In this document: piece after piece, positions 8,706 through 17,666 of the stretch
Position numbering within the stretch: the first letter of the stretch is position 1
Layout: every line of letters begins with the position of its first letter
Source: Saprospiraceae bacterium
Lineage (GTDB): Bacteria > Bacteroidota > Bacteroidia > Chitinophagales > Saprospiraceae
Reading direction: 5' to 3'
Length of the DNA: 45,211 nucleotides
Assembly: GCA_013140975.1 (NCBI GenBank)
Contig: JABFRV010000016.1
Location: 1-45,211, forward strand
Program-made: the position numbers and the translations under genes
The notes under the pieces: model-generated
The model's input: only the letters and a program-made list of their open reading frames with translations
Database searches by the model: none
What the model was told of the DNA's origin: nothing

Positions 8706-9479
8706 TTAGTCAAATCTTCTGCCAGATCGGTCAATCAATGTAGCGGAAGCTTGTTGAGTTCCAGCTACGACTATATCTTGAATCGTAACATGTGGGGGGC
8801 ATGAAATAATAAAATCAATTATGTCAGCTATATCTTTAGCCTTCAGAGGATTAAAATCTGAGTAGATATTGGCTTTCGTTTTATCACCATCAAAACGGTT
8901 AATTGCAAATTCAGTTTCTTCAACATGACCAGGACATACCTGGCTTACTCTAATATTGTGCAAGTACAGATCCTGTCGAATTGACTTACTTAATGCGTCC
9001 ACAGCAAATTTAGTGGCGCAATATACGTTTCCTTTTGGGTAGGTTTCTTTGCCGGCTGTGGATCCAATATTTATAATATGTCCATTTTTATTTGCTATCA
9101 TTTTTTGTGATATAATTCGTGTTATATACAGCAATCCCTTAATATTGGTATCTATCATCGTTTCCCAATCTTCAAGTTTACCATCCTGTATAAAATCCAA
9201 ACCCAATGCGAGACCTGCATTATTGATTAAGACATCAATATTTGTAAAATCATCTGGTAGAGAATGAATCGCTTTTTCACATTCATTATAATTTCTAATA
9301 TCGAAATTTAGTTCGTGAATTTTAGAGGTACTATTTAAACGTAAATTATCGGCATGTTTTTTTAAAAGTTCCGCTCTTCGTCCACATAGAATTAAGTTGT
9401 GATGACATTGTGCTAATTTATTTGCAATTGCAAGACCTATGCCTGAACTGGCTCCTGAAATTAAAATTGTTTTTGTCAT
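8706..9479 (-). CDS. Short-chain dehydrogenase/reductase (classical SDR)
   Basis: This is a 257-residue classical SDR with a Rossmann fold. The nucleotide-binding glycine motif is ISGASSGIG (residues 7-15). NNAG lies at 86-89. The catalytic tetrad is N112, S140, Y153 and K157, in the order TNIKG, NIGS and VYCATK. CGRRAE after the second strand carries two arginines, which favours NADP(H) over NAD(H). The sequence resembles the YdfG/serine 3-dehydrogenase-like group, acting on 3-hydroxy acids or similar small alcohols; the real substrate is unknown. Its start overlaps the stop of the thioredoxin-like gene by 4 bases. It is the last gene of run B, followed by a 150-base gap without a clear terminator. 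Confidence 0.92.
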   Translation of the reverse strand: MTKTILISGASSGIGLAIANKLAQCHHNLILCGRRAELLKKHADNLRLNSTSKIHELNFDIRNYNECEKAIHSLPDDFTNIDVLINNAGLALGLDFIQDGKLEDWETMIDTNIKGLLYITRIISQKMIANKNGHIINIGSTAGKETYPKGNVYCATKFAVDALSKSIRQDLYLHNIRVSQVCPGHVEETEFAINRFDGDKTKANIYSDFNPLKAKDIADIIDFIISCPPHVTIQDIVVAGTQQASATLIDRSGRRFD

Positions 9480-10789
9480 TCAGATTCTAATTTAGATATC
9501 GTTTCTTTGAATTCTTCAATAAATTCACTGTATTGTGAAGTTGCCGGCCCATCAAATCCGGTATGAGTTTTAATAATTTTATTATTTTTATCTACAAAAA
9601 GTAGGGTAGGAAATGCTTTAATTCCATCAAGTTGAGGAAATAGAATAGAAGCTGAGTCTTTATTGGCTTTACCGCCTAATAAAATTTCATAAGGAATTTT
9701 TAATGAATTTTTATAGTCTTTAATCCTATCTGTTCCTTGATCATTATCGATTTTTCGTTCAAAGGAAATTGCAATAAATTTTGTTTTTGTTGAAGGGTTT
9801 TCTTTTAAATATTTGAGTATAAATTCTGATTCATCTCTGCAATTCGGGCACCAACTTCCAGTAATCTGAATGACTTTTGGTTTTCCTTTATATTGTTCAT
9901 CATCTAAAGAAATTAAATTATTTTCTGAATTGGGCAATTGGAACTGAAGCGGAATATTTTTAATAATTTTGGTCAAAGAATCCGCACTTATAAGTTGAGC
10001 TGCATTATCCCTATATGAATCCCAACTGCGCTGGTAATGTTTGCCGGAATAAAATTGTCCATGTATTTCATTCTCTAAAACTTCGCCTTCAAACAAGAAT
10101 GCATGCGCTCCATCGAAGCAGGAGAGTTTTATTATATTATTATCAATATCCCCTTGGAGAAATCGAAAATCACCTGTTTCTGTTCTAAAAGTTCCAGTTA
10201 CGATATTGTCATTTTGTGTAAATTCACCTATGGCTTCAAATTTATCACTTGAATCTTTTCCAAATATTGTTTTCCATTTTCCAGTAATATCAATGTTATT
10301 TTGAGATGGTAACTTATTAAAGCGATATGATTTTCCATACTCTGCTCGAAATGGAATTGAGTAATTAATTTTATCATTGACTATAAATTCTCCTGCCAAC
10401 TTTGTATTTTCAAAAATACACTTAATTTGAGCAGCGTAAGGTATTAAAAATATAACCATGGTGTCATTGCCATTTCGGTAATCGTGACCCATGAGAATGC
10501 TGTCAAATTTTATTCTTTCAGATCCGTTAATAACTTCTATGAAAAATGTTGAATCCGTATTATAAATAACTTCAAAATTAAAGGGAATTATTGTTTGCGT
10601 TGATTCAGGATTAACATCTCTAGTAACTACTTTATTGATGCTTCTAGTTACAAAAACCTGTCTTGTGTCTTTTAGAATGAGTGTAGCTCTCCAGACTCCC
10701 GGTGAAATTACCTGATATTGCTTAGGAATTGAAACACAATTAATTATAAAAAAAGAAGTCAGTAATACAATAAGAAATAAATATTTCAT
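9476..10789 (-). CDS. TlpA-like thioredoxin-domain lipoprotein
   Basis: This 437-residue exported protein starts with a hydrophobic signal ending at C18 (SFFIINC), a plausible but non-canonical lipobox, so it is probably anchored on the periplasmic side. Residues about 25-280 are beta-rich with no recognised enzyme motif. They include GKWKTIFGKDSSDKFEAIG and other segments like those of lipocalin or DUF4369-type heads in Bacteroidota thioredoxins. The C-terminal part (about 290-430) is a thioredoxin fold with the redox pair in GSWCPNCRDE (C314 and C317) and the cis-proline region KAFPTLLFVD. It likely reduces or isomerises disulfides in periplasmic proteins or assists cytochrome c maturation. 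It directly abuts the rhomboid stop upstream and overlaps the SDR gene by 4 bases. Confidence 0.85.
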   Translation of the reverse strand: MKYLFLIVLLTSFFIINCVSIPKQYQVISPGVWRATLILKDTRQVFVTRSINKVVTRDVNPESTQTIIPFNFEVIYNTDSTFFIEVINGSERIKFDSILMGHDYRNGNDTMVIFLIPYAAQIKCIFENTKLAGEFIVNDKINYSIPFRAEYGKSYRFNKLPSQNNIDITGKWKTIFGKDSSDKFEAIGEFTQNDNIVTGTFRTETGDFRFLQGDIDNNIIKLSCFDGAHAFLFEGEVLENEIHGQFYSGKHYQRSWDSYRDNAAQLISADSLTKIIKNIPLQFQLPNSENNLISLDDEQYKGKPKVIQITGSWCPNCRDESEFILKYLKENPSTKTKFIAISFERKIDNDQGTDRIKDYKNSLKIPYEILLGGKANKDSASILFPQLDGIKAFPTLLFVDKNNKIIKTHTGFDGPATSQYSEFIEEFKETISKLESE

Positions 10790-11386
10790 TTATAAAGTAA
10801 TTTTATCCATTAGTATAGCAAATATTAAACCCAGAATAGCGCCATAAAAATGTGCATCATGATCAACACCATCATTGGTGTTTCTGGAAGCCCAATAGGA
10901 GTATCCTAAATAGAGGACCCCCATTAATATAGCAGGCATAGGAATAAAGTATACCAATAAGGTATTCATAGGGAAAAAATAGATATAAATAAAGAGTAGT
11001 CCGGAGATGGCCCCGGAAGCCCCGATAGAAGCGTAGGATGAATTATTTTTATGTTTGTAATAACTTGGTACACATGTTAAAGCAAGTATAGCAAGATAGA
11101 TTATTAAGTAGATTAATCTTCCATTTCCGTCACCAAACTTGCTTATAAAGATAGTTTCAACAATAAAGCCAAACTGCCATAGAACAAAAGCATTTAATAA
11201 AAGGTGCATCAAATTGCCATGGACAAATCCACAAGTAATCCATCGATAAAAAGATTTGTTCCTGGATTCTTCATAAGGATAATGCCTAAACAGCTCAATC
11301 GTTTTGTAGTTATTTAGTCCCAGGAAGGAAAATACTAAAATTAATGCCAGGATAGTAATTGAAATAATATGATTTTGATCAATCAT
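10790..11386 (-). CDS. Rhomboid-family intramembrane serine protease
   Basis: This 198-residue membrane protein has about six hydrophobic segments. The rhomboid signatures are complete. The oxyanion-side motif is HGNLMHLLLN (H56 to N65), the nucleophile is S124 in IGASGAISG, and the catalytic partner H179 is in DHDAHFYGAILG. Rhomboids cut transmembrane or membrane-proximal segments of other proteins within the bilayer. In Bacteroidota such small forms are common and their substrates are mostly unknown. The start overlaps rlmH by 8 bases and the stop abuts the thioredoxin-like lipoprotein gene. The close packing suggests one transcript, though the products share no evident pathway. Confidence 0.93.
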   Translation of the reverse strand: MIDQNHIISITILALILVFSFLGLNNYKTIELFRHYPYEESRNKSFYRWITCGFVHGNLMHLLLNAFVLWQFGFIVETIFISKFGDGNGRLIYLIIYLAILALTCVPSYYKHKNNSSYASIGASGAISGLLFIYIYFFPMNTLLVYFIPMPAILMGVLYLGYSYWASRNTNDGVDHDAHFYGAILGLIFAILMDKITL

Positions 11387-11846
11387 TATGGTAAGGTTTA
11401 TTATTTATTATTGTGAATGCGCGATAGAGTTGCTCCATAAATACAAGTCGAATTAGTTGATGAGACATGGTAAAGTCAGAAAAAGATAAAAGATAATTAG
11501 CATTTTTCTTAAACTTTTCGGAAAAACCATAAGCTCCGCCTATAACAAAAGTTACCCTTGGATTAGATAGGGTCTGTAATCTCGAAATTTCAGTTGCAAA
11601 ATTCTGCGATGTAAATTTTTTGCCTTTTTCATCTAAGAGGATCACATAGTCGTTTTTCTGAAGTTTTTTGTACATGTCATTTTCTTCCATCTCCATAATC
11701 AATTCTGGATTTTTAATACTTTTTGTTCCTTTGAATTCATGGATTGTAAATCGACACATCTTACCAACTCTGGACTTATAATCATGGATTCCATCTTCAA
11801 GATATTTAAAAGCTGTTTTTCCAGTCCACCATAATTGAAATTCCAT
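11379..11846 (-). CDS. rlmH: 23S rRNA (pseudouridine-1915 N3) methyltransferase RlmH
   Basis: RlmH is a small SPOUT-class enzyme that uses SAM to methylate pseudouridine 1915 of 23S rRNA on assembled ribosomes. The 155-residue length is exactly typical. Diagnostic segments are YVILLDEKGKKFTSQNFA, VTFVIGGAYGFS (the SAM-binding trefoil knot) and the C-terminal stretch from SDFTMSHQLIRLVFMEQLYR to NKPYH. It overlaps the upstream GH13-like gene by one base (TAATG), an arrangement that usually gives coupled translation, and overlaps the rhomboid start by 8 bases. Confidence 0.97.
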   Translation of the reverse strand: MEFQLWWTGKTAFKYLEDGIHDYKSRVGKMCRFTIHEFKGTKSIKNPELIMEMEENDMYKKLQKNDYVILLDEKGKKFTSQNFATEISRLQTLSNPRVTFVIGGAYGFSEKFKKNANYLLSFSDFTMSHQLIRLVFMEQLYRAFTIINNKPYHND

Positions 11847-13162
11847 TAGTACTTGTTTGTCAATGCAATAAATTGATGAGGGCCTAATTTGTATTCATAC
11901 TGAGTAATGAAATCTACTTTATTGCGGGTAAAGAATTCCATATATTGATTATAGTTTTTTGTAACGCGAAAAGATGAAACTGTGTCTCTCAAATTCGCAA
12001 AAACAACAAATTGCATATTTCCATTTTTTCTTTCAAAAGCAAGCACATCTTCTGAATCAGAAATTAGAACTGGAAGATTATCTTCTAGTGAATGAAGAGC
12101 AATATTTTCTTTTCTGTGTATAAACAAGCTTCTGTAGAATTCCAAACTGTATTGATAATTTCTTTCTACAAAAGTAGGCTTAGCAACATCAATCTTTACG
12201 AACATGGGTTCTTCCTGACCATTAAGGATCCATGGTATCCCACAGAGTGATATAGAAAGAAGCGCGGGGAGTTTATAATAGTTCTGAAATATTTGAGTTT
12301 CAGAATCATCATATTCATTTAATGCTGATGTGCGAGTAAATTGAAAACTACTACTCTTATTTTTTTGAGATTTATTGATTTCAAAAAGAGCCTTAAAATC
12401 TGAACTTCGGGCAGAATCTCTTGATAACTTCTTAAATACAGAATATAATGATTTGTCGAAGTAAGAATCGTAAATTGCATTTTCTTTAACGATAGGAATG
12501 TTAGAGCCGCTGGCTAAAAGAAAATTTTCAGATTTTAAGGTATTAACAAGGTCTTGATTAAATTCTGTTGGAAGATCCTCTGTGTTTAAAATAATAATTC
12601 CATCTGGCTTAAATTTTGATTTCCAAGTACTCAGTATTTTGAGTATTTCTTTTCTTACTTTTGGGTTGGAATAATCTAATTGAATATATTGTTTATTATA
12701 TAAGCCGCTTACTTTTCTTTCTACCGATTTATAATATTGTGGCTTTTTTGTTCGCCATTCATGGTTTGGCCCGGTGTAACTGATTTCAAATTGAAATATA
12801 ACTTTAAAACGATTTAGATGCGCTTCTTCAATTAAAGATTTCAATTCAGCGTCAGTTCCTAAGGTAGAATCTAACTTACTATAATCTAAAGCTGCATAAG
12901 GGTCTCCCGGATTAAAGCTAGTATTAATTGCATCATTGGGTGTTAAGGGTGTGAATGAAATAGCATTTGCATATACAGTACGGATTTTTGGTAATGCTTC
13001 GCGAATCCCATTTATATTTTGTGTAGGGCTAAAATTTTTAGGCATGATTTCATATACAGAGAGAGTTTTTAACCATTCAGGAGGGCCATAGTTCTTATTT
13101 CCACCACAGGAATAAAAAATTAAAGTCAGTAAGAATAAGGAATAGAATTTTGACATTGACAA
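11846..13162 (-). CDS. GH13 alpha-amylase-fold lipoprotein lacking the catalytic residues (predicted pseudoenzyme)
   Basis: The 438-residue protein has a lipoprotein signal ending at C19 (LIFYSCGG). Its body follows the GH13 TIM barrel: EIMPKNFSPTQNINGI, then PYAALDYSKLDSTLGTDAE, then the barrel end with CGIPWILNGQEEPM. That last part matches the 'GiPfiyyGqE' of amylases. A small beta domain closes the C-terminus. The four catalytic regions are degenerate. Region I reads VIFQFEISYTG instead of the D...NH form. Region II reads DGIIILNTED without the R-x-D nucleophile. Region III (LLASGSNIP) has no acid glutamate. The NHD of region IV is missing. It therefore probably binds sugar, or serves as a surface or structural protein, rather than hydrolysing glucans. 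It abuts rlmH by a one-base overlap. Confidence 0.8.
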   Translation of the reverse strand: MSMSKFYSLFLLTLIFYSCGGNKNYGPPEWLKTLSVYEIMPKNFSPTQNINGIREALPKIRTVYANAISFTPLTPNDAINTSFNPGDPYAALDYSKLDSTLGTDAELKSLIEEAHLNRFKVIFQFEISYTGPNHEWRTKKPQYYKSVERKVSGLYNKQYIQLDYSNPKVRKEILKILSTWKSKFKPDGIIILNTEDLPTEFNQDLVNTLKSENFLLASGSNIPIVKENAIYDSYFDKSLYSVFKKLSRDSARSSDFKALFEINKSQKNKSSSFQFTRTSALNEYDDSETQIFQNYYKLPALLSISLCGIPWILNGQEEPMFVKIDVAKPTFVERNYQYSLEFYRSLFIHRKENIALHSLEDNLPVLISDSEDVLAFERKNGNMQFVVFANLRDTVSSFRVTKNYNQYMEFFTRNKVDFITQYEYKLGPHQFIALTNKY

Positions 13163-13174
13163 TTGAATTTTTAT

Positions 13175-14830
13175 TTATTTAGTAATTACTAATTGTGCTC
13201 GTTCAGGAAATAATTGTTGTACTTTTAGTTGAAATTGTTCAAATTGCGATTTGGTTCCATACGTTCGGATATGAGATTTTATTTTATCAATGTAATTTAC
13301 AGCTTGCGTTCCGGCATGTGTGGCTAGATGCAATTGACATCTTAACAAGTATGCTTCAAGTAATTCACTCCAATGGGATTTGAATAAGATGCTATCAAAT
13401 AGTATTATTGTCTCTACATTATCTATTTCCGGAATAATATTTATTAACTTTTCATTTTCATGCAATGAATAAAATAGCTCTAATAAGAATTCATTGTGAG
13501 ATTTTTTGTGATGTTTTCCAAATTCTTTAAGATATATATCCATAGAATTATCATCCTTCTCTGAAAAATAAATTTTAGCAAACGCGAGATTTAATAATAA
13601 GATTGAGTATTTTTTCGCTTCTATACGGGCTTTATCAATTTGACCTGATTGAATGAATGACTCAATAATTAAGGTAGCAATAGATTTTCTAACTTCAGAA
13701 GAAGAGGTGCCTGAAAAAATAAGTTCAAGATGAGATTTAAATATTAAAGTTGAATCGTTTTCTCTGATTTTATGTATGAGAATCAACCATGTTTGGGAGC
13801 TAATGTTTGTTGCGAGGAAATTTTTGAAAATCGATTCAAAATCTTTAAAGTCAAACAAATTAATAAGACAATAAACCGCTTCAAATTCATTGGTGGAATA
13901 AAATTCAGGTTTCTGGCATTGAGAAATTAGAATTTCGTAATAGTTAGTTTTATGTGATTTAGAATAAACATTTTCGAGAATCAGGTTGAATACGTTGTTT
14001 TTATGATGTGCTATTGAAGTATGTTGCTGATGTAAGAAAGAAGTATGAAATTGAAACAAGGACTCTTGCAATTCCGGAGCTTTAATGCTTTTTAAAATTT
14101 GCTCAGCAGCATTGTAAACATCATTTTGTAATTTCGATAAACGTGAGTGATTATGTCTGGTATAGTAACTCAGCCATTCGTTTAATTTTACATGACAACT
14201 AAAAATTTTACCATAAGCCTTTTCAAGATCGCCTTGGATAAAATGTAGTAAAGATTGTTCATATACAAATTCTAAAGCGAGAAGATGTTCCTTGTATTGT
14301 TTAAGCCTTTGTTTTTTTTCTGAACCAGTATCCTGAACATCGAAGTGTGCTAAAGCCAATTGAAAATAGGAGAATATTTCTTTTATTGAGCCTTCAATAG
14401 GAAGTATAAATCTAGTCCATGGAATCAAATTTTGATTGAGTTTTAAACTTAATTGAACGAAGCGGTTTAATTCCTGATTATTAATCTCGCCAAAGTCAAT
14501 ATCTGATAATTTCTGAGTAGGGGAGTTTTGCTTGGCAGTCGTACGCTGAGGTATAACCTCTCTAAAATGCCAATATGATGCAATCCAGGCATGCAAACAA
14601 GGGTGTTTTATGTTTGATCTACCACAAGCGCATAGAATTTTGCTAACTGTATTTTTTCCGTATTTAATTTCGCATTCAATAAGTTTGTCCTCGAATTTTA
14701 TCTGATAATTCCATAAATTCTTTGAAATTTCATTGGCTTTCTTTACCCTGCCAAGAGTATGAGAATCTTTAACCGTTCGGAAGGTTGCTTCCGGTAGGAT
14801 AAACTCTATCTCATCGAGAATTATTTTCAT
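13175..14830 (-). CDS. SWIM zinc-finger protein of unknown function
   Basis: This is a 551-residue, probably cytoplasmic protein with no signal peptide or membrane segment. Near the N-terminus it has a SWIM-type zinc site, C67-x-C69 then C78-x-H80 (LCACGRSNIKHPCLHAW). This is the CxCx(n)CxH pattern used for DNA or protein contact. The remaining residues, about 100-545, appear almost entirely helical and leucine/phenylalanine-rich, perhaps an alpha-solenoid, without a recognisable enzyme motif. SWIM proteins in bacteria often sit beside SNF2-type helicases or VWA/MoxR genes; none is present here. It is the first gene of run B, 12 bases ahead of the GH13-like gene, and diverges from the SixA gene across 67 bases. 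Confidence 0.7.
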   Translation of the reverse strand: MKIILDEIEFILPEATFRTVKDSHTLGRVKKANEISKNLWNYQIKFEDKLIECEIKYGKNTVSKILCACGRSNIKHPCLHAWIASYWHFREVIPQRTTAKQNSPTQKLSDIDFGEINNQELNRFVQLSLKLNQNLIPWTRFILPIEGSIKEIFSYFQLALAHFDVQDTGSEKKQRLKQYKEHLLALEFVYEQSLLHFIQGDLEKAYGKIFSCHVKLNEWLSYYTRHNHSRLSKLQNDVYNAAEQILKSIKAPELQESLFQFHTSFLHQQHTSIAHHKNNVFNLILENVYSKSHKTNYYEILISQCQKPEFYSTNEFEAVYCLINLFDFKDFESIFKNFLATNISSQTWLILIHKIRENDSTLIFKSHLELIFSGTSSSEVRKSIATLIIESFIQSGQIDKARIEAKKYSILLLNLAFAKIYFSEKDDNSMDIYLKEFGKHHKKSHNEFLLELFYSLHENEKLINIIPEIDNVETIILFDSILFKSHWSELLEAYLLRCQLHLATHAGTQAVNYIDKIKSHIRTYGTKSQFEQFQLKVQQLFPERAQLVITK

Positions 14831-14846
14831 AAAGAATTATGGTGCC

Positions 14847-14891
14847 TGTTTACAATAAATAAAACCCTAAATTTACGTCTAACTTTAAGTA
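14847..14891 (+). promoter_or_regulatory. Possible Bacteroidota-type promoter for the SixA-like gene
   Basis: TAACTTTA at 14880-14887 resembles the Bacteroidota -7 element TAnnTTTG with one mismatch. A TTTA-containing stretch (TGTTTAC, 14847-14853) lies about where the -33 TTTG/TTG element is expected. Initiation would then fall only a few bases before the ATG at 14898, giving a very short leader. The match is partial, and A+T-rich DNA yields such matches by chance. Confidence 0.2.
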
Positions 14892-14897
14892 TCCTGT

Positions 14898-15389
14898 ATG
14901 CAAAAATTGATATTTGTCGTCCGGCATGCAAAGTCTAGCTGGGAATCTCCGCTAAAAGATTTAGATCGACCCCTAAATGATAGGGGAATTAGGACAGCCC
15001 CAATAATGGCTGCTTTGTTTAAAGACTTAATTCTAGGCCCGACTCTTGTTATTTCTAGTCCTGCTAACAGAGCTTTTAGCACAGCTAAAGTCTTTCATGC
15101 TGAATGCCAACTAGAAGAGCCAATAAAAGTAGTAAATGATCTTTATTTTGGTGATGAAGAATCGTACTTAGAAAGTATCAGAAAAGTAGCAGATAAGTTT
15201 CGAACAGTAGCATTATTTGGGCATAACCCTAAAGTCGAGGATTTTAGTGCACGTGTTGTGAATGGATATACTGGTAATGTTCCAACATGCGCAATTATGA
15301 GTTTTATATCAGAAGTAAATGAATGGAAAGAGGTTGATTGGTCCACAATACAATACAACAAACATTATTTTCCTAAAGAATTGGAATAA
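14898..15389 (+). CDS. SixA-like histidine phosphatase (phosphoglycerate-mutase-like superfamily)
   Basis: This 163-residue protein belongs to the branch-1 histidine phosphatases. The phospho-acceptor is H10 in VVRHAKSSWESP, a form of the RHG motif typical of SixA-like proteins. The second catalytic histidine is H109 in ALFGHNPKVEDF. DLDRPLNDRG and ISSPANRAFSTA carry the phosphate-binding arginine and the usual 'SsPa.RA..TA' signature. E. coli SixA dephosphorylates histidine phosphotransfer (HPt) domains; in Bacteroidota the target is not established. No histidine kinase is visible nearby. It is the first plus-strand gene after the divergent gap and is followed 30 bases later by the cytochrome c peroxidase gene, possibly in one transcript. 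Confidence 0.92.
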   Translation: MQKLIFVVRHAKSSWESPLKDLDRPLNDRGIRTAPIMAALFKDLILGPTLVISSPANRAFSTAKVFHAECQLEEPIKVVNDLYFGDEESYLESIRKVADKFRTVALFGHNPKVEDFSARVVNGYTGNVPTCAIMSFISEVNEWKEVDWSTIQYNKHYFPKELE

Positions 15390-15419
15390 TAAGGATCTGA
15401 ATTAGTCATTTTCAACGCA

Positions 15420-17324
15420 ATGTTTAAATTATATTTTTGTAGTGTAGTAATTCTCGTAGGTGCGCTTGCGTACACTAAAACATTTGAAGAGAATTATATT
15501 CGAAAAATCAATAATTCAATCAACGTTTTAAATAAAGAATTACAATCATTTCAAAAAGAATACTCCTATCTAAAAAATTCGACTACTATTAACAAGGAAG
15601 ACATAGTAGATAAAATCCATGAAATTAGACTCATTTTAAAAAAAGTTGACCCTTGGCTGCGATATTTCGAACCCATAGAATATAAAAAAATAAATGGCCC
15701 TCTTCTAGTAGAGTGGGAGGTCGAAGCTTTTGAGAAGTTTGAAAAACCATATAAAAGGGAAGGATCAGGTTTGTATTTAATGGAAGAATTGGTTCAGGAG
15801 GAGAAAGTTAATTTTAATGCTTTTTTAAATTTTTGTTCTGAAGCACAAAACTCTTTAAAGCTTTATTTGGCGGATTCCCTGCAATCTGAATTGCGCAAGC
15901 CAAATAATTTTCTTCTGGTACATAGGCTATTTTTATTGAATCTAAGTTCGATTTATACTACTGGCTTTGAGTGTCCGGATCAAAGGCGAATTTTGCCTGA
16001 GTTAATTACTATGATTGAAGAACAACTTGATATCTTATTATTATTTGCAAAAGAAGGAGTGCATTATAATGAAGAATATTGTAGTTTATTTAAAGATGCA
16101 CTCAGATTTTTATATTCTTTTAAAGGGGATTGGGAAAAATTGGATCACTTCACTTTGATTCGTCAATATATTGAGCCATTGTACTCGATGAATCAAATTA
16201 TCATTCGAAAGAGTAAAGTTGAATCGATTGCTTATAATGAGTACGCATTAAATAACGAGGCAAATTCGTTATTGGATAAAACTTTGTATTCCGCTCAGGA
16301 AATGAAAGGTGTGTTTCAACCGATTACCGATAGTGCAACAACTTTAAAAATTCAAAATCTAGGGAGAAAATTATTTTATGATCCCTTGTTATCTGGAAAT
16401 ATCAAAAGATCATGCGCTTCTTGCCATAAACCAGAACAATATTTTACTGATACAACTGAAGAGACTTCTTTGCAGTATGACCAGAAAAGTTACCTACCCA
16501 GAAATACTCCATCGCTCATTAATGTAGCTCAAAATCAACTAATGAGAATGGATGGTAAGCACTTTAATTTTTTCAACCAAACAAAAGAAGTCTTAAATAA
16601 TCCAATAGAATTAAATGATAATGAAAGCAGTGTAGTGAAAAAAATATTGACTTGTAATCAATATAAAAAAGAGTTAAAATATTTAGTCAAAAGTAGTACA
16701 GAAAAGAAAATAAATTTCGCGCATATTAGTTCGGCGCTAAGTTTTTATCTGATTCAATTCCAAACTGGTCAATCTGCTTTTGATTCAATGATGATGCAAA
16801 AAAAGACTTCAAATGACGATATAACACAGGGATTTAATTTATTTATGGGAAAAGCAAAATGTGGTACCTGTCATTTTTTTCCTGGGTTTGGTGGGGTTAA
16901 ACCACCATTCTTAAGCAATGAATTTGAAGTTCTCGGAGTTCCGGAAGACACAACTTTTAGGAGTATAAGCAGAGATTCAGGGAGATACAATCATTTTCAA
17001 TCTCCTGAAGCATTATTCGCATTTCGAACTCCAACGGTAAGAAATATTCAATATACCAAGCCTTATATGCACAATGGTATATTTTTTTCATTGAATGAAG
17101 TAATGGATTTTTATAATCAAGGAGGGGGAAAGGGAAGAAAGCTTGATGTCATAAACCAGACATTAGATGAAGATAAACTTAATTTAAGTTCTTCTGAAAT
17201 TGAAAAGATAATTTCATTTATGAATTCATTAAGTGAGAATATTGGATATCCGAAGAGTAAACCGGCATTACCTTCTTCGAAAAATAGAAAATTTAATGCT
17301 CGAATATCCGGTGGTGAGTACTAG
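15420..17324 (+). CDS. Di-heme cytochrome c peroxidase/MauG-family protein with N-terminal helical extension
   Basis: This 634-residue exported protein has a hydrophobic N-terminal signal (residues 1-18). Residues about 20-290 form a mostly helical extension of the kind found in long Bacteroidota peroxidases, containing PWLRYFEPIEYKKINGP and EKFEKPYKREGSGL. The C-terminal half is a CcpA/MauG domain. It has two heme-binding sites, C332-C335-H336 in RSCASCHKPEQYFTD and C481-C484-H485 in AKCGTCHFFPGF. PYMHNGIF (M550/H551) probably supplies an axial ligand. The enzyme should reduce hydrogen peroxide with electrons from a small cytochrome, or carry out MauG-like oxidation of a protein partner. The mono-heme cytochrome gene 12 bases downstream is a natural redox partner. 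Confidence 0.9.
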   Translation: MFKLYFCSVVILVGALAYTKTFEENYIRKINNSINVLNKELQSFQKEYSYLKNSTTINKEDIVDKIHEIRLILKKVDPWLRYFEPIEYKKINGPLLVEWEVEAFEKFEKPYKREGSGLYLMEELVQEEKVNFNAFLNFCSEAQNSLKLYLADSLQSELRKPNNFLLVHRLFLLNLSSIYTTGFECPDQRRILPELITMIEEQLDILLLFAKEGVHYNEEYCSLFKDALRFLYSFKGDWEKLDHFTLIRQYIEPLYSMNQIIIRKSKVESIAYNEYALNNEANSLLDKTLYSAQEMKGVFQPITDSATTLKIQNLGRKLFYDPLLSGNIKRSCASCHKPEQYFTDTTEETSLQYDQKSYLPRNTPSLINVAQNQLMRMDGKHFNFFNQTKEVLNNPIELNDNESSVVKKILTCNQYKKELKYLVKSSTEKKINFAHISSALSFYLIQFQTGQSAFDSMMMQKKTSNDDITQGFNLFMGKAKCGTCHFFPGFGGVKPPFLSNEFEVLGVPEDTTFRSISRDSGRYNHFQSPEALFAFRTPTVRNIQYTKPYMHNGIFFSLNEVMDFYNQGGGKGRKLDVINQTLDEDKLNLSSSEIEKIISFMNSLSENIGYPKSKPALPSSKNRKFNARISGGEY

Positions 17325-17336
17325 TAAGTTTATATT

Positions 17337-17666
17337 ATGATTTTGTATCGCTTTATAATTTTGAGTCTTTTTATTTCTTGTGGAACAGGCAAGTTCCTTT
17401 ATGATTATCCACCGAACTTGGATGCAAAAGACAAATTGGAATATGAGAATTTTATTAAAAGAGGTAGACAGCTTTATCTTGTAAATTGTTCATCCTGTCA
17501 TGGAAAGAATTATTCCAGTATGGATGGGCAAAATCAATTTACGGAAACGCAAATTAGAAATTATGCGGTGAACCTAAAAATCAGAAACGAGACGCATAAA
17601 TTTACGCAGCGGATGAATAAAGATGATATTGATGCAATATGTGTTTACTTAAGGTATAGAAAGTAA
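17337..17666 (+). CDS. Small mono-heme c-type cytochrome lipoprotein
   Basis: The 109-residue protein begins with a short hydrophobic signal and a lipobox-like FISCGTG, making C15 the probable lipidated residue. After a short linker it has a single heme site, C51-C54-H55 in VNCSSCHGKNY. The only later methionine in a suitable place is in FTQRMNKDDIDAICVYLR, probably the distal ligand. It is at the short end for a class I cytochrome c domain but appears complete. It follows the peroxidase gene by 12 bases, so it is probably co-expressed as its membrane-tethered electron donor. That pairing is inferred from position. Confidence 0.85.
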   Translation: MILYRFIILSLFISCGTGKFLYDYPPNLDAKDKLEYENFIKRGRQLYLVNCSSCHGKNYSSMDGQNQFTETQIRNYAVNLKIRNETHKFTQRMNKDDIDAICVYLRYRK

